Shown in pieces: positions 21,004 to 31,650 of a stretch of DNA of 64,000 nt. The notes under the pieces are model-generated. The model ran no database searches, was not told the origin of the DNA, and saw only the letters and a program-made list of their open reading frames with translations. The stretch covers positions 257,042,220 through 257,106,219 of the forward strand of contig CAKMRJ010005634.1 in assembly GCA_928212115.1 (NCBI GenBank), in the 5' to 3' direction. The first letter of the stretch is position 1. Each line of letters begins with the position of its first letter. Position numbers and translations under genes: made by a program. This DNA comes from Lactuca virosa (Eukaryota > Streptophyta > Magnoliopsida > Asterales > Asteraceae).

Positions 21004-23389
21004 CTAAGCATAGTAGTTTAAGCTTGCTTTCTTCTTAGCTTGAACTTGGATGATTCCTTCATTAAAGTCTTCATGGTTTACCTGCAACATAGAATAATAT
21101 AATTTGGAATGAATTTTTATTTTCACTAAATAATAGAATAATAAAAAATTATCAAGGAATGGAATGTAGTACCTCAGTGGCATCACGACGAAGGGCTAGC
21201 ATGCCTGCTTCAACACAAACAGCTTTCAACTGGGCCCCATTGAAATCATCTGTAGAGCGAGCCAGCTCTTCAAAGTTGACATCCGGGTGAACATTCATCT
21301 TTCGCGAGTGGATCTGCAAGATCCTCGCCCTCGCTTCCTCCGTTGGATGAGGAAACTCAATCTTACGATCCAACCGTCCAGATCGCATCAGAGCAGGATC
21401 TAAAATATCAGCCCGATTTGTTGCTGCTATCACCTACACTTTCTCATGTAGAGTAGAGTTATAACTAGACAATGATATGAAAAAAATAATAACAAAATTC
21501 TCTCCATTTTATAAACCAACCAAAAGCAAGATTTAACATACCTTGATCCGGTCATCACTGCTGAAACCATCTAACTGATTAAGTAATTCCAACATAGTTC
21601 GTTGCACCTCCCTATCTCCACTAACTTCACTGTAATGTTATATAATCACATAAAACTTGTATCAGAAAGACAAACTTTTTTGCATTTGCTTTTGCTATTT
21701 CTTGCATTTTTTTTGTACCATAAACAAAGTGGTATGCATACCTATCAAACCGTTTTGTACCAATAGCATCAATCTCATCAATAAAAATGATGCAAGGAGA
21801 CTTCTCTTTAGCCAATTGAAACGCATCACGAACAAGTTTTGCACCATCACCAATAAACATCTAACCATAATAAAAAATTCCACAATTAGTATTTATTTAT
21901 TTCCACAATAATTAAAAATATCAATATGAATAGTACCTGAACAAGCTGGGGCCCAGCTAGCTTCAAGAAAGTGGCATTGGTTTGTGCAGCACATGCACGT
22001 GCCATTAAAGTCTTTCCAGTTCCTGGAGGCCCATACAAAAGCACTCCTTTTGGTGGACGAACCCCTAATTTTTGGAACCTCTCTTTATGGGTCATTGGTA
22101 AAACGATAGCCTCAACTAGCTCTTGTATCTGTCACATTTTAATAAAAATTGTAATTTGGGTTGCAGTTATTGTAGATAAATAAAAAAAAAAGTAAAAAGT
22201 AAAAGCTTGCCTGTTTTTCAAGGCCTCCGATATCATTGTAATCTTCGGTTGGTTTTTCATCAACTTCCATGGCTTTGACTCTGGAATCATACTCAGATGG
22301 CAATGTATCCAATATTAAGTAACTATCTTTGTTTACACCAACTAAATCACCAGGTTTTAGCTTGTCTGGGTCCACTAGCCCAACCACAGGCAAGAAAATA
22401 GTCTGTAGGAGGAGGAGGAGATACAAATGTATGTAAAATAGTTGCTACAAATAGAAAGATTGATGGATATGATGATGATGATGATGTATTGTAGTGGGTT
22501 ACCTGACGAGTGGATGTTTTTAGGACAACACATTTGCCCTTCCTTTGTGAGTCCAGGTCAATATTTGCACCATCTTCCTCAGCTTCATCCTCTGGGTTCA
22601 TTTCCAGAATCTGAAGTACCACAGATGAACATATTAGTATAAAATCTAGGAACATAAAAATCTGACATGTAACTTCATCAGGTTTACATTATATATGAAG
22701 GCAAGTATTTCCAGATAATAATATATCTCTCTTAATCCAACAAGATCTAATTTAATTTCAAAATCAGCACAGAAAACAGAGTTCTTATCTTCGGGTTTGA
22801 GAGCTTCTTGTAGCATCTAGATAACCCTAATCTTCTACCATCAGAACTAACAAACTTAGGGTTTTGCATCTAGATGACTTTCCTTAAATTTTGAGAGCTT
22901 CTGGTAGCATCTAGATAACCCTAATCTTCTACCATCAGATGTAACAAACTTAGGGTTTTGCAACTAGATAACTTTCCTTAAGCACTCGTCAAAATAGCAA
23001 ACCTACTTACTTAACAGAATCAAAGTAACAAAGTGGAAGATAAAAACAACGGAATATTAAGAGTACCTCAACGATATTTCCGACCAAGTAAGGAAGTTGC
23101 TTGTTAAGTTTGATCTTCTCCTGATTTTCCTTAATCTTCTCCTTAAACGAATCCAATTCGAGATTGGTTCTCTGCAATTCTTCCTGATAATTGCACCACA
23201 ATAAACAATTTCAAATTTTAGAAAATGCTATACATTTATGGAATAACGAGAAAGAGATCCACGTCACAGAACCTTGAGGATCCGAATCTCGTTATCCAGA
23301 AGACGAGAAGCCCTCTGAATGTCTTCGGTTGACATAGATGCTAGCTGATCGTCTTCAAAGCTCGTGTCTTCTGCCATCGGCGTCGCCAT
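21004..23389 (-). CDS. RPT5: 26S proteasome regulatory subunit 6A, RPT5 (AAA+ ATPase), 9 exons
   Basis: One of six ATPases of the 19S base; unfolds substrates and feeds them into the 20S core in cytosol and nucleus. Exons: 23389-23273, 23183-23067, 22610-22503, 22402-22211, 22128-21937, 21860-21742, 21629-21542, 21433-21173, 21081-21004; together 423 codons plus TAG, as in other plant RPT5 proteins. N-terminal coiled-coil region, OB domain, Walker A GPPGTGKT at 211-218, Walker B IIFIDEID at 266-273, and second region of homology with ATNRADILDPALMRSGRLDR around 315-334 (arginine fingers R328 and R331). The C-terminal YYA is the HbYX motif that docks into the 20S alpha ring. All introns are GT-AG except the one after exon 4, which is GC-AG. 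Start chosen at the MATPMAED codon conserved in the family. Appears intact. Confidence 0.97.
22801..22984. repeat. 94-bp tandem duplication in RPT5 intron 2
   Basis: Two direct copies starting at 22801 and 22895, differing at a few bases. Each has AGATAACCCTAATC and, on the minus strand, AAAACCCTAAG, which includes the plant telo-box AAACCCTAA. It lies wholly inside intron 2 (22611-23066). Confidence 0.88.
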
Positions 23390-23897
23390 CGTTAACTCAG
23401 GGAGAAAAAATAAAAGGAGGGCAGATGGGTTTTCTATAAAGCTTCCTTCTTGGAGAGAAAGCAAGCTACATATAGTCGGACTTCGGCCCCGAACCGAGTC
23501 AGATCGGTCGGGTCAAGAGCCTTTTAATTCGGGTAGAGTTAAATACACTAAATAAAAATATTAACCTTTCACTAAAAAATATTTTTATGGGTTAATGTGG
23601 CAAAATTATTATTTTCATATTTTTTTTGTTTTATCCCTCAGTTTTATATTTGCTCATTAATTGTCATTATTTAAATTTTGACTTTCTAAAAAAAGTTTGA
23701 CAAACGATTTTTCAAGATAACATCATATGGATAGTTCAAAAAGATTGAATGAATGTAATATTCATTTACTTTTTTTTCTTTTGTGATAAAAAAAAAAAGA
23801 GGAACTTCGGTATTGTCGTATTTTAGCAAGAGAGTGTGTAAAATAAAAATATTATATGTGCATAATTATAGATGTTAGGGCTTAAGTGATTTTGTTA
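23390..23897. other. RPT5 5' flank
   Basis: Contains the probable RPT5 5' UTR (CT-rich on the minus strand, 23390-23470) and promoter. No TATA box can be assigned with confidence. 23560-23897 is AT-rich with poly-T/poly-A runs. No other gene seen. Confidence 0.5.
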
Positions 23898-24302
23898 GAC
23901 CGGAGGGTGTGGGATGGATGTTTCCCTCACTTTTTGTGGGCCACACCACCATTTCTTTCACTTTTCTTTTCTTCGCCTAAAACCCAAGAAATTGGTGGGA
24001 AGCTCCCCTCACTATTTTTTATATTTTTTTAAAAATATATTTCATACATATATTATACTCATTTTGTAGAGAATTAAAAACCATGAATTTTGATATATAT
24101 TTTATATTTTTTTAGTAGGTATATAATTTTATAAATATTAAAAATGTTTTAAAAAAAAAGAAGAAAAAAAAGGTTGTCCAATAGAATGAGGAGAGAGAGT
24201 GCGGCACCCCCTCCCCCCACCCCTTTCCCGCGGGAAGCTCCCCTCAGCCACGGTGTGGTGTTCCAAAGTGAGGGAAGGTCTCCCGCTCCACTCCGTCCGG
24301 CC
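23898..24302. mobile_element. Tourist-type (PIF/Harbinger) MITE
   Basis: 405 bp between TTA target duplications (23895-23897 and 24303-24305). Terminal inverted repeats begin GACCGGAGGG on the left and GGCCGGACGG on the right (read inward), and the similarity continues through a shared TTCCCTCACTTT segment to about 50 bp with mismatches. Internal GGGAAGCTCCCCTCA occurs twice (about 23998 and 24231). No coding capacity. A 3-bp TTA TSD is the signature of PIF/Harbinger transposition. It lies about 500 bp upstream of the RPT5 start codon. Confidence 0.85.
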
Positions 24303-24305
24303 TTA

Positions 24306-24837
24306 TGGGTGAATATGTGATGCAAGTGGCATTTGAAGGGTATATATGTCTAGTTTATTTCATATTTAGTACTCATAATCTAGTTGTAGCTTTAAGATGG
24401 GTAAAAAATGCAGTTCGTATAGCATTGTCGAACTAAATTTTGACAGTCTGTACATGTGTTTTATAAATCATAGAAAAAACATATGAACCTGAGGTTAGTG
24501 TCAATTGAAAGGTATAAGAGTATACTTTATTCCCTATTTAGAAATCATAAAAAGATTTTGAGTATAAAATGGATGTTTGATCTCTTGAAAGTGAAGATAT
24601 ACAGCCCAAAAGTTGTTGTCAAGCGACATTTTACAACTAAAATGGAGTATAATGAAGTATTGGGGTTGATTAAGGGGTTATATAGATGAACAAAACATGC
24701 ATTAGCAGTTGAATTATTGAGGTTAAAGGTCTATCTTTTTTGTTGACAACTTTGGGGGTAGACAAAAAAAAGTTAAGAAGTTTAAGACGTTTGGAGCTTA
24801 TTTTACACAGATACCTCGATGTGAATAATATTTGATG
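24306..24837. other. Intergenic, nothing recognised
   Basis: AT-rich sequence. The short open frame at 24483-24689 shows no familiar motif and is probably incidental. Confidence 0.5.
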
Positions 24838-24846
24838 TTATATTTA

Positions 24847-24970
24847 GGGTTATTGTCATTGTAGCCCAACAATCTTTAGTATAATGGTTTAAATGGTCTC
24901 TCATGGTTTTTTTTTTTGCCTTTAAAGGGTATCAGCTTGTATTTTATCGGTCATTTGGTATTTTTACCCC
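24847..24970 (+). repeat. Left terminal inverted repeat of putative Pack-MULE
   Basis: Begins GGGTTATTGTCATTGTAGCC and is the inverted counterpart of about 63280-63401. The two share long blocks (GCCCRACAATCTTTAGTATA, then TGGTTTAAATGGTC, then GCCTTTRAAGGGTA). Outside it lies TTATATTTA (24838-24846), matching TTATATTCA (63402-63410) at 8 of 9 positions, the size expected for a Mutator-like target duplication. Confidence 0.7.
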
Positions 24971-25139
24971 CATTAGAAGGTAACACTGCTTTGTCAAGTG
25001 CCAAGTAAGCAGATGAGTCAACAATATCCCCAAAATCTTGAAAACTTGCAACAACTACAATCAAACATGGTGTCACACTCCTCTATAAATCTATACCCAC
25101 AAGTCGATCAATCAAACCCATATTCATATTCCTCATTTA

Positions 25140-25584
25140 TATCATCAAATCTTTCCATTGTACTTCTTCGCATTTTCCGGTCAGGCTCCAACTTCATCTT
25201 CGTCTCCTTTCGACGGTCATCCAGTCTCCGAGATCTGAATCGGGGGCTTCTTGTAACCTAGCGATGATAGAGTGGCGTAGACTGCATCGATCTGAGCGAA
25301 CAACATGTTATTGTAATGTAATTTGGTACCTGGATCAACGATTCCAACATTAGGTTGAAACATAACGAAATCAAGCGAAACTTGCTTCGGATCAGCTTTG
25401 TACGTGAAGAACGGATAAGCATTGATGAGGAATGGAGAACATGTTTTCAAGAGGAAATCTAAGATTGGAGCGATACATCCTTTCAGATCTTGTTGGAAAT
25501 ATCCCGTTGATGGTGGATACGAAGATTGAAGAATAACAACATAATGTGCAGTGGTAACAGTAACCTAACTGTCTAATTTCATAT
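25140..25584 (-). pseudogene. GH17 beta-1,3-glucanase pseudogene, C-terminal part
   Basis: The minus strand continues the glucanase whose N-terminus is at 62331-62827. Recognisable: VTTAHYVVILQSSYPPSTGYF, then APILDFLLKTCSPFLINAYP, FFTYKADP and DPGTKLHYNNMLFAQIDAVY, ending PIQISETG, where E is the GH17 nucleophile. Immediately after ISETG the expected Trp is TGA (25217-25219), and a TAG interrupts near 25565-25567. Similarity fades after the following PSKGDEDE-like segment, close to the left terminal inverted repeat. The open coding sequence is cut at 25584 by the CATAT target site of LTR A. Confidence 0.87.
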
Positions 25585-26239
25585 TGCCACACCCCCGTCC
25601 AAGGTGGAACATGTGGGGAATGCGACTAAGTTCATGGATCATAGATAAACTGAAAATATAACACAAGTACAACGATAAACAAAATAGCATTTGTATTTCA
25701 TCATTAAGTTTGAATATAGGATTCTTACATATAATAATAGTACAATAATTGTCTTAAACAGGTAGTCAGATAACAAAAACTAGATAGCTAGGTCGTCTGC
25801 AATCCACGACTAATCTTCTATCTGAAAGCTTGTCTAATGATCGACTGAGAATACATGTAAGTTTGAGGGTCAACACAAAGGTTGGTGAGAGTCACATGTT
25901 TTCTTAAATAATAATACTTTTAATATGATCCAAAAAGTATTGCCTTTTTTGCAAGTAAAACCGTATTTGGAAATGTTTGATAAAGATAGAAATCTAAACT
26001 GTGGTTTCTAGCTATGAAATCTAGTTAAGGTTTAGAGTGACAAAGTCATACGGATAACGGATAAACAGATATATGGATATACGGATAAAGTTATCTGCCA
26101 AGGTTGTACTTAGCAACTGCAGATACGGATAAACGAATGAATAACAATTATATTTGATAAGCGTAAACATAAAAGTGTATGATACTTGTTTAAACAGTTG
26201 ATAAAACTTAGGGTAGTGTACACAAGCACATATAAGAGC
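25585..26239 (-). mobile_element. Solo LTR A, 3' part
   Basis: Starts TGCCACACCC on the plus strand, which is the 3' end GGGTGTGGCA of a minus-strand LTR. It continues at 59603-62325 beyond solo LTR B. TSD CATAT at 25580-25584 and 62326-62330. The minus strand has ACTCTCACCAACC...TGTTGACC...TGTATTCTCAG, comparable to the LTR C region near 29577-29625. Combined LTR length about 3.4 kb. No internal region is visible, so it is called a solo LTR. Confidence 0.75.
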
Positions 26240-26244
26240 CTAAG

Positions 26245-27265
26245 TGTAACATTTCGTTTAAAATAAAATAAATAAAATAAAATAAGAAAATAAAATAAGA
26301 TAAACAAATAAATAAATAATAAACCCTGAAAACTCCGAGATGTATTTTATATTTTATTTTAGCCCTAAGCCGTATAAAATTAGCGGGGTGTACGCCTTGG
26401 GGGTGTTAAAAGTTATATTTTTGGATATTGAAGGTTAAATTGAAACATATGGACTTGGATTGAAAGGATTCTTGGAAGCAAGGGGCTATAGGGTAAATTA
26501 TGGACTTAATTTGAAAGCGTTTTGGGATGGAGGGACTGGAATCGTCAAATGGCATGAAGTTTAAGTTATAGACGAGGACTTAAGCCTGTCACTCTCCTTG
26601 CATCTCACTCACCCGAAAAACCCTAAACCTACAACACACTCTTTCAGCCGCCACCCTTATACCCCCCCTCACTTCCACCCGCCGCCGTCACACTTATTGC
26701 CATTGCGAACCACCAAGAGAGTCGAGCACCACAGCTGTTGTTTCTGACGATAGCAAAGATCGACAAAGCGTGGCCGCCGCGACCTCTTCCTCTCCGGTAA
26801 TGGCGCCATCCCTTCCCACTCCCATCGCTTTTCTGCTTATTCATCTCGCCATCGCCATCGCCGCTCCGGCGGTTGTCCCGTTGCTAAATCCTTCCATCAG
26901 TCGTATACCACCATGAGTGGGTGGCTGTGTGGTGTTCACGTTTGCGTGTGTGTGTGTGTGTGTGTTTTGCTACTGTAAAACCCTCTTCCCTTCTACACTT
27001 CTTCACTGAGATGCAACCGTTCGTCCGACTGTCGCCCTAACGACCTCCGACCACCGCCTGCCACCACAAGGGTGGCGGTGTTGTGTGTGTTTTTCGTGTG
27101 TGTGAGTGCATGTTTCAGTCTTGGTCGTGAGGTGTGCGTGTGTGCGTTTTTTACTGGCCGGAAAAGGAGAAGAACCACCATGGCCGCCAACCATGGTGGT
27201 TGTCGCCGTGTTGCCTTTTTCTGCCGCCACCAACCACCGTGTTGGGTGGCTGTGTGCATGAATTA
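26245..27265 (+). mobile_element. Solo LTR B, 5' part
   Basis: Starts TGTAACATTTCG after the target copy CTAAG (26240-26244) and resumes at 58163 beyond element C, whose TSD AATTA is at 27261-27265. Contains a (TAAAA)n-like tract (26260-26310), a Ser/Ala/Pro-codon-rich block (26640-26900) and a (TG)n run near 26944-26966. ORFs here are low-complexity and not believed. Confidence 0.85.
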
Positions 27266-28831
27266 TGTGACAACTATCAATTCCGGATCAAGCAAAGTCA
27301 ACGAGTCAACCAAGTCAACTCGACTAGTATTAGGATTTTAGGATAAGCGTTATGTTTCCTAACATTCCTAATGTACAACATACAAGTATTAATACAAACT
27401 ACCGCTCTTTTCACCGATTATTGAATAAGAATTCTATTTGGGTTAACAAGTGAAATTCGAACATTTCAAGTATATATTATTATTTTTTTGGCAAAAATAA
27501 TATTTATAACACAATGTGCTAACATCTTTGATGATATTGAGGTTTTTATAATAGTTTGAATTTTTATGATGCAAATTAAGTAATTATACATTATTTTACC
27601 ACATATTTATAAAAAAAATAACACTCTTTTTATAAAAAGATGACAACATTTTATAAAATATAAAGAGTTGACTTTTGGTGTTAGTAGAAATCCATGACTA
27701 GACAAGTGTCGCCCTTTTCCCAAAAAAATATTTACCCAACATATATCCAAGCCATTACACAACATACATCCATGCATGCCCACCCCACCCCACCCCCATC
27801 CCCTTCCCTCTCTCTCTTTAACATCGGCCGAGAGGCCCTCCTCTCACCATCATCATCTTCATTTCATCTTCTTCTCTCAAGAAAAAGCTCCAATCTTCCA
27901 TAGATTAATTCTTCCAAGTTGGTTCTTAAGTGTTTGGTAAGTATTTTCTTCATAATCTAGTGATTCTACATATTTATAACCTAGTTTCAATCCATTTACA
28001 CACATTATCATGTGTTATTATCCATAGGATCTTCAAACCTTCAAGTGTTCTTCAAGTGTTATTAACTTGCATTATTCCATCTACAACCTTTATCCACTAA
28101 GAAAACACCCATAAGGTGAGTTCATACCCCATATTTTCGAGTTTTTCATGTTTTAGAGGGGGAATACAAGTAAAATGGTATAATAACACAAGTTATTATG
28201 CATGTTTCATATCTATGTTGTATATAAAGTATTATTTGCTTGAAATGAGTTTATTACTAGTTACTTGAACATTTATGTGTAGTATGTTAGTTTGAAATAC
28301 AAAACTAAGAAAAATAAGTATAAACATGCTATATGTTCTTAAGAATAAGTTATAACCACAAAACTATAAAGACTAGGGTTTTTATGAATAAATATGGCTT
28401 TTCTAGTAAAAATGGTTATAACCTAGTTATTTCACCATTTTTGTGGGATATAAACCAAAATATGTTATTTGGGACATATGTCATGAAACTAGTCAAAAAT
28501 ATCAAAGATCTAGTTTTACAAAACGAAAAGTTAAAAATCTATCATTTTTTGTAAAAGTGGGTTTTCTAACATAAATGGTCATAACTAGGTTATGGCACCA
28601 TTTTTGTGGGTTTTGACCAAAAATATGTTGTTTTAAACATATAAAGTTAACTTGACTTAAATATCTCAAGAAGGTAAAAATAAGTTTTACAAAGTTATAT
28701 TCCACTATTCACCGGTTAATGTCGTTAAAAATGCCAAAAACTAGGAAAAATGGCTATGTCATACTAAATGTTCATATACTCGTGCTAGATGTAAATTATA
28801 TGATATAATCTTTTTTAAAACATCTAACATG

Positions 28832-28880
<49 letters not shown>

Positions 28881-29865
28881 GTATATATATATACACACGG
28901 ATATATATGGACACAACCAAACATTTATAATAAACTATAATGGGTATAGCTTATGGGTCATTAACACTACTTTATCATTTGGACAAAACAAATAATTATT
29001 TAAAGGTATAATTATTTTACACTATGTAACTACTATGGAAAGCTAATATTTCCACTTGCAAAAGGGGTTTTCATTATACTATACGTAAACCGATTAATAC
29101 AATTTTGTGAGACATAGTCTTCACTGTACCTACCTGAGTACATACTAAAGTCCTGAATTATAACCAGAATCTCGTTAAGAGAGCGTGACACTTATGTATA
29201 GATCTATACGGGACTGAAAATCCCGCACCTAAGCTGTTAGCTATAGCTAGACCGGCTGGTCTAGGGTGACATTTGTCTAACATTCCGACGCCTGAAGAAC
29301 GTCGCAGCAGGCCAACTAGTTTTAGCATGGTTATAATAACTCACATGGGGTATTAACAATACATTTGGTTTACGGGGCTAACATACTTTCAAATGGTTTT
29401 ATATAAAAATAAAACTACATGATACTATTTACCAGTACAGTACTACTTACATTTTTGGTCTTAGGGTTTAAGAATTACAACTCATTTTCAACAGAAATAT
29501 TGGATTTTCTGAAAGCGTACTCTATCATTTTACAAGGAAAAGTTACAGATTCTTCTCATACAAAACTCTTATGAACTCACCAACTTAATTGTTGACACTT
29601 TTTCAAAACTACTTGTATTCTCAGGAAATCGATAAACAGGTAGTCAAAAGATTTTGAGGATGGGGCGTCACAGCGTCACGTTAATTACTTTTGTCATATG
29701 TATTTGGTATTCAATCATACAATGTTTTGGATACAATGTAATCTTCTTGATTGTAACTATGATGGTTGTATGGATTTGATCACTATTATTCATTATGTTA
29801 TGATATCGTACATGAAGTCATCCACCCCCCGGACGTTTCCGCCATCCTGGTTTGGGGGTGTGACA
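27266..29865 (+). mobile_element. 5' LTR of Gypsy element C
   Basis: 2600 bp. Includes a CT-rich exon-like stretch (27800-27910), TTTGGTAAGTATTTTC at about 27934, AAGGTGAGTTCATACCCC at about 28113, repeated ATGGTTATAAC/CATTTTTGTGGG modules (28400-28620), and an (AT)n tract at 28834-28894. Differs from the 3' LTR at scattered sites and in microsatellite length. Confidence 0.93.
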
Positions 29866-29867
29866 GA

Positions 29868-29880
29868 TTGATATCATAGC
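29868..29880 (+). other. Primer binding site of element C
   Basis: TTGATATCATAGC, 11/13 match to the initiator tRNA-Met complement TTGGTATCAGAGC, 2 nt after the LTR. The two changes are G to A and G to T. Confidence 0.8.
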
Positions 29881-30336
29881 ATTGTTTATAGTGAACTAAG
29901 TATATCAAACCATGTAAGATATACAACTATAAATACAATGGGGCTAAAACATTCTGGCTAAAAAGTATACTTTTAAAATATAATGATATTTTTATAAAAG
30001 AATAAGTACATACATACATACTAGAATTGTGTCATAACAAGAACCATATAAAAGTATTAAGATAAGTTGGACACTACGATTAAGCCTAAATAGTTATGTA
30101 ATCATATCTGGGATAAATATGGCCTAATCAACTATATTTATACGACATATGACTAACATGTGTTTGGGAATAGTCATGGTGGACAACGAATCAAAAACTT
30201 ACCAACACCCCATACAAAGAAACTCTAAGAACCAAACATAAAGTTTAAAATATTATAGGAGTATTTTCTGATACTATAGAACCATGCACCCAGACTCTTT
30301 ATATGTCTCTTATACTTTTATTCTTGCACAGACGTC

Positions 30337-30984
30337 ATGGCAGGATTTCATTTACCGGGAGACCCATATTTCCCCAACCATGGGAACGGTGGTTGGATAG
30401 AGGAGGATCCTGAGGAGCAGATGGAGGAGGATCCTGAAGAGCTGATGGAGGATGATGAAGAGGCGGACGAGGAGGAGGACTCCAATGTGGAGTCCTAAGT
30501 CATCAACCCGCCCTATGTCATTTGCGTTCCTGCACACAGACTGGGTTTCCAGGGTCCGACAGCCCGATGGGAGGAGGACTTGCATAGGTGGAGCCGTGAG
30601 CAGGGCCAACGCCCTCCCTACGGCATGAGCCAGGACTTTTACGACCTCAGCCACAGGGGTCCAGCGGACAGGGCTCTCCCTATCGTGATTCATCATATCA
30701 AACGCCTCGGTGAGCAGGACAAAGCATCCACTAGCCAGATCTTGGATGTGGGTGCCACCGTCGAGGTCACTGTCGCCCGATTCCGACGACTAGACGAGGA
30801 TCACGACCGGAGTCGCGGGATCATCGACAGCCTCCAGGAGGACCTCGCGACCGCTCGAGCTGGGACCAGGGAGTATAGAGACAAACACGCCGCCCTTGAG
30901 CAGAGGGTAATTGAGGTCGAGCGCCGAGCAGAGAGAGGGTTTACCAGCAGTGTACACCTTCACCCTCTGCTAGTTGACTTATGA
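30337..30984 (+). pseudogene. Extra pre-gag ORF of element C, acidic and coiled-coil, one stop
   Basis: A single frame from ATG 30337 to 30984 with one internal TAA at 30495-30497. N-terminal MAGFHLPGDPYF, then tandem acidic EEDPEE-type repeats. After the stop the frame continues with PTARWEEDLHRWSREQGQRP and a long charged helix (residues about 150-205, SLQEDLATARAGTREY, KHAALEQRVIEVERR) likely to form a coiled coil. It resembles none of Gag, PR, RT, RH, INT or envelope that I recognise. It lies between the PBS and gag on the sense strand, so it would be an accessory product of the element. Function unknown. Confidence 0.6.
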
Positions 30985-31089
30985 GCCCTCCCCTCTAGGC
31001 TGACACACTTTTTAGTGATTGGGAGAACCCAAGTACTCTCTTTCGGATTCAGGAAAGAACTCTCATAGATCTTTTTTCCTTTTGGAAGG

Positions 31090-31159
31090 TTTTGACATCC
31101 ATTTGCCATATTTCATAATCATGAAATGCAGCAATGGCTAACATAACCCTAATAGACTT
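31090..31159 (-). repeat. Captured Copia RT fragment inside Gypsy element C
   Basis: About 70 bp nearly identical to 49930-50000 of Copia element E, where the minus strand encodes the conserved RT segment IWQMDVKTAFLNG. Here it sits between the extra ORF and gag of a Gypsy element, antisense to it. No other Copia sequence adjoins it. Confidence 0.7.
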
Positions 31160-31650
31160 GGAGGAGATACAGGCATTCATGGCTACATTCTGGGGACCAC
31201 ATGATACCACACGTCACGAGTAGCGCTTATACTACTCAATTTTTATTATAGATTAGGTTTTACGAGTAAGCGTTGGTGCTACTCCTGCTTGTATGTAGGT
31301 TCAACCCTACGAATAAGTGATTACACTATTCAAGGGGACGTTATGCTGTCAAAAATTTTCTTTATTTTGGTATATTGTAGACCTTCATAAAGGTCAGTTT
31401 TTCCAAAACCATGTACTAATATATGCTATTAATGAAATTGGCGTGCATTTTATTTCATTGGGTATTGCTATTAAAATTCATAAATTGTTATGCAATTGTT
31501 TACCTACTATAGTAGATTGCTATTTGTGAATTGTTTACAAGTTACAATAAAGGCGGGGCATAATATATACATAACTGAGACATTCCATTTCGATAATACC
31601 CGATTTACAACCATTATCAAGGACTTACCATCATTCCACCTTTAAAATTT

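Noticed and set aside
24483..24689. 68-residue plus-strand ORF
   Set aside because: No recognisable motif, AT-rich intergenic setting, no splice context.
26640..27260. Several overlapping Arg/His/Thr-rich ORFs on both strands
   Set aside because: Composition reflects GCC/CAC-rich LTR B sequence; frames overlap on both strands, so none is convincing.
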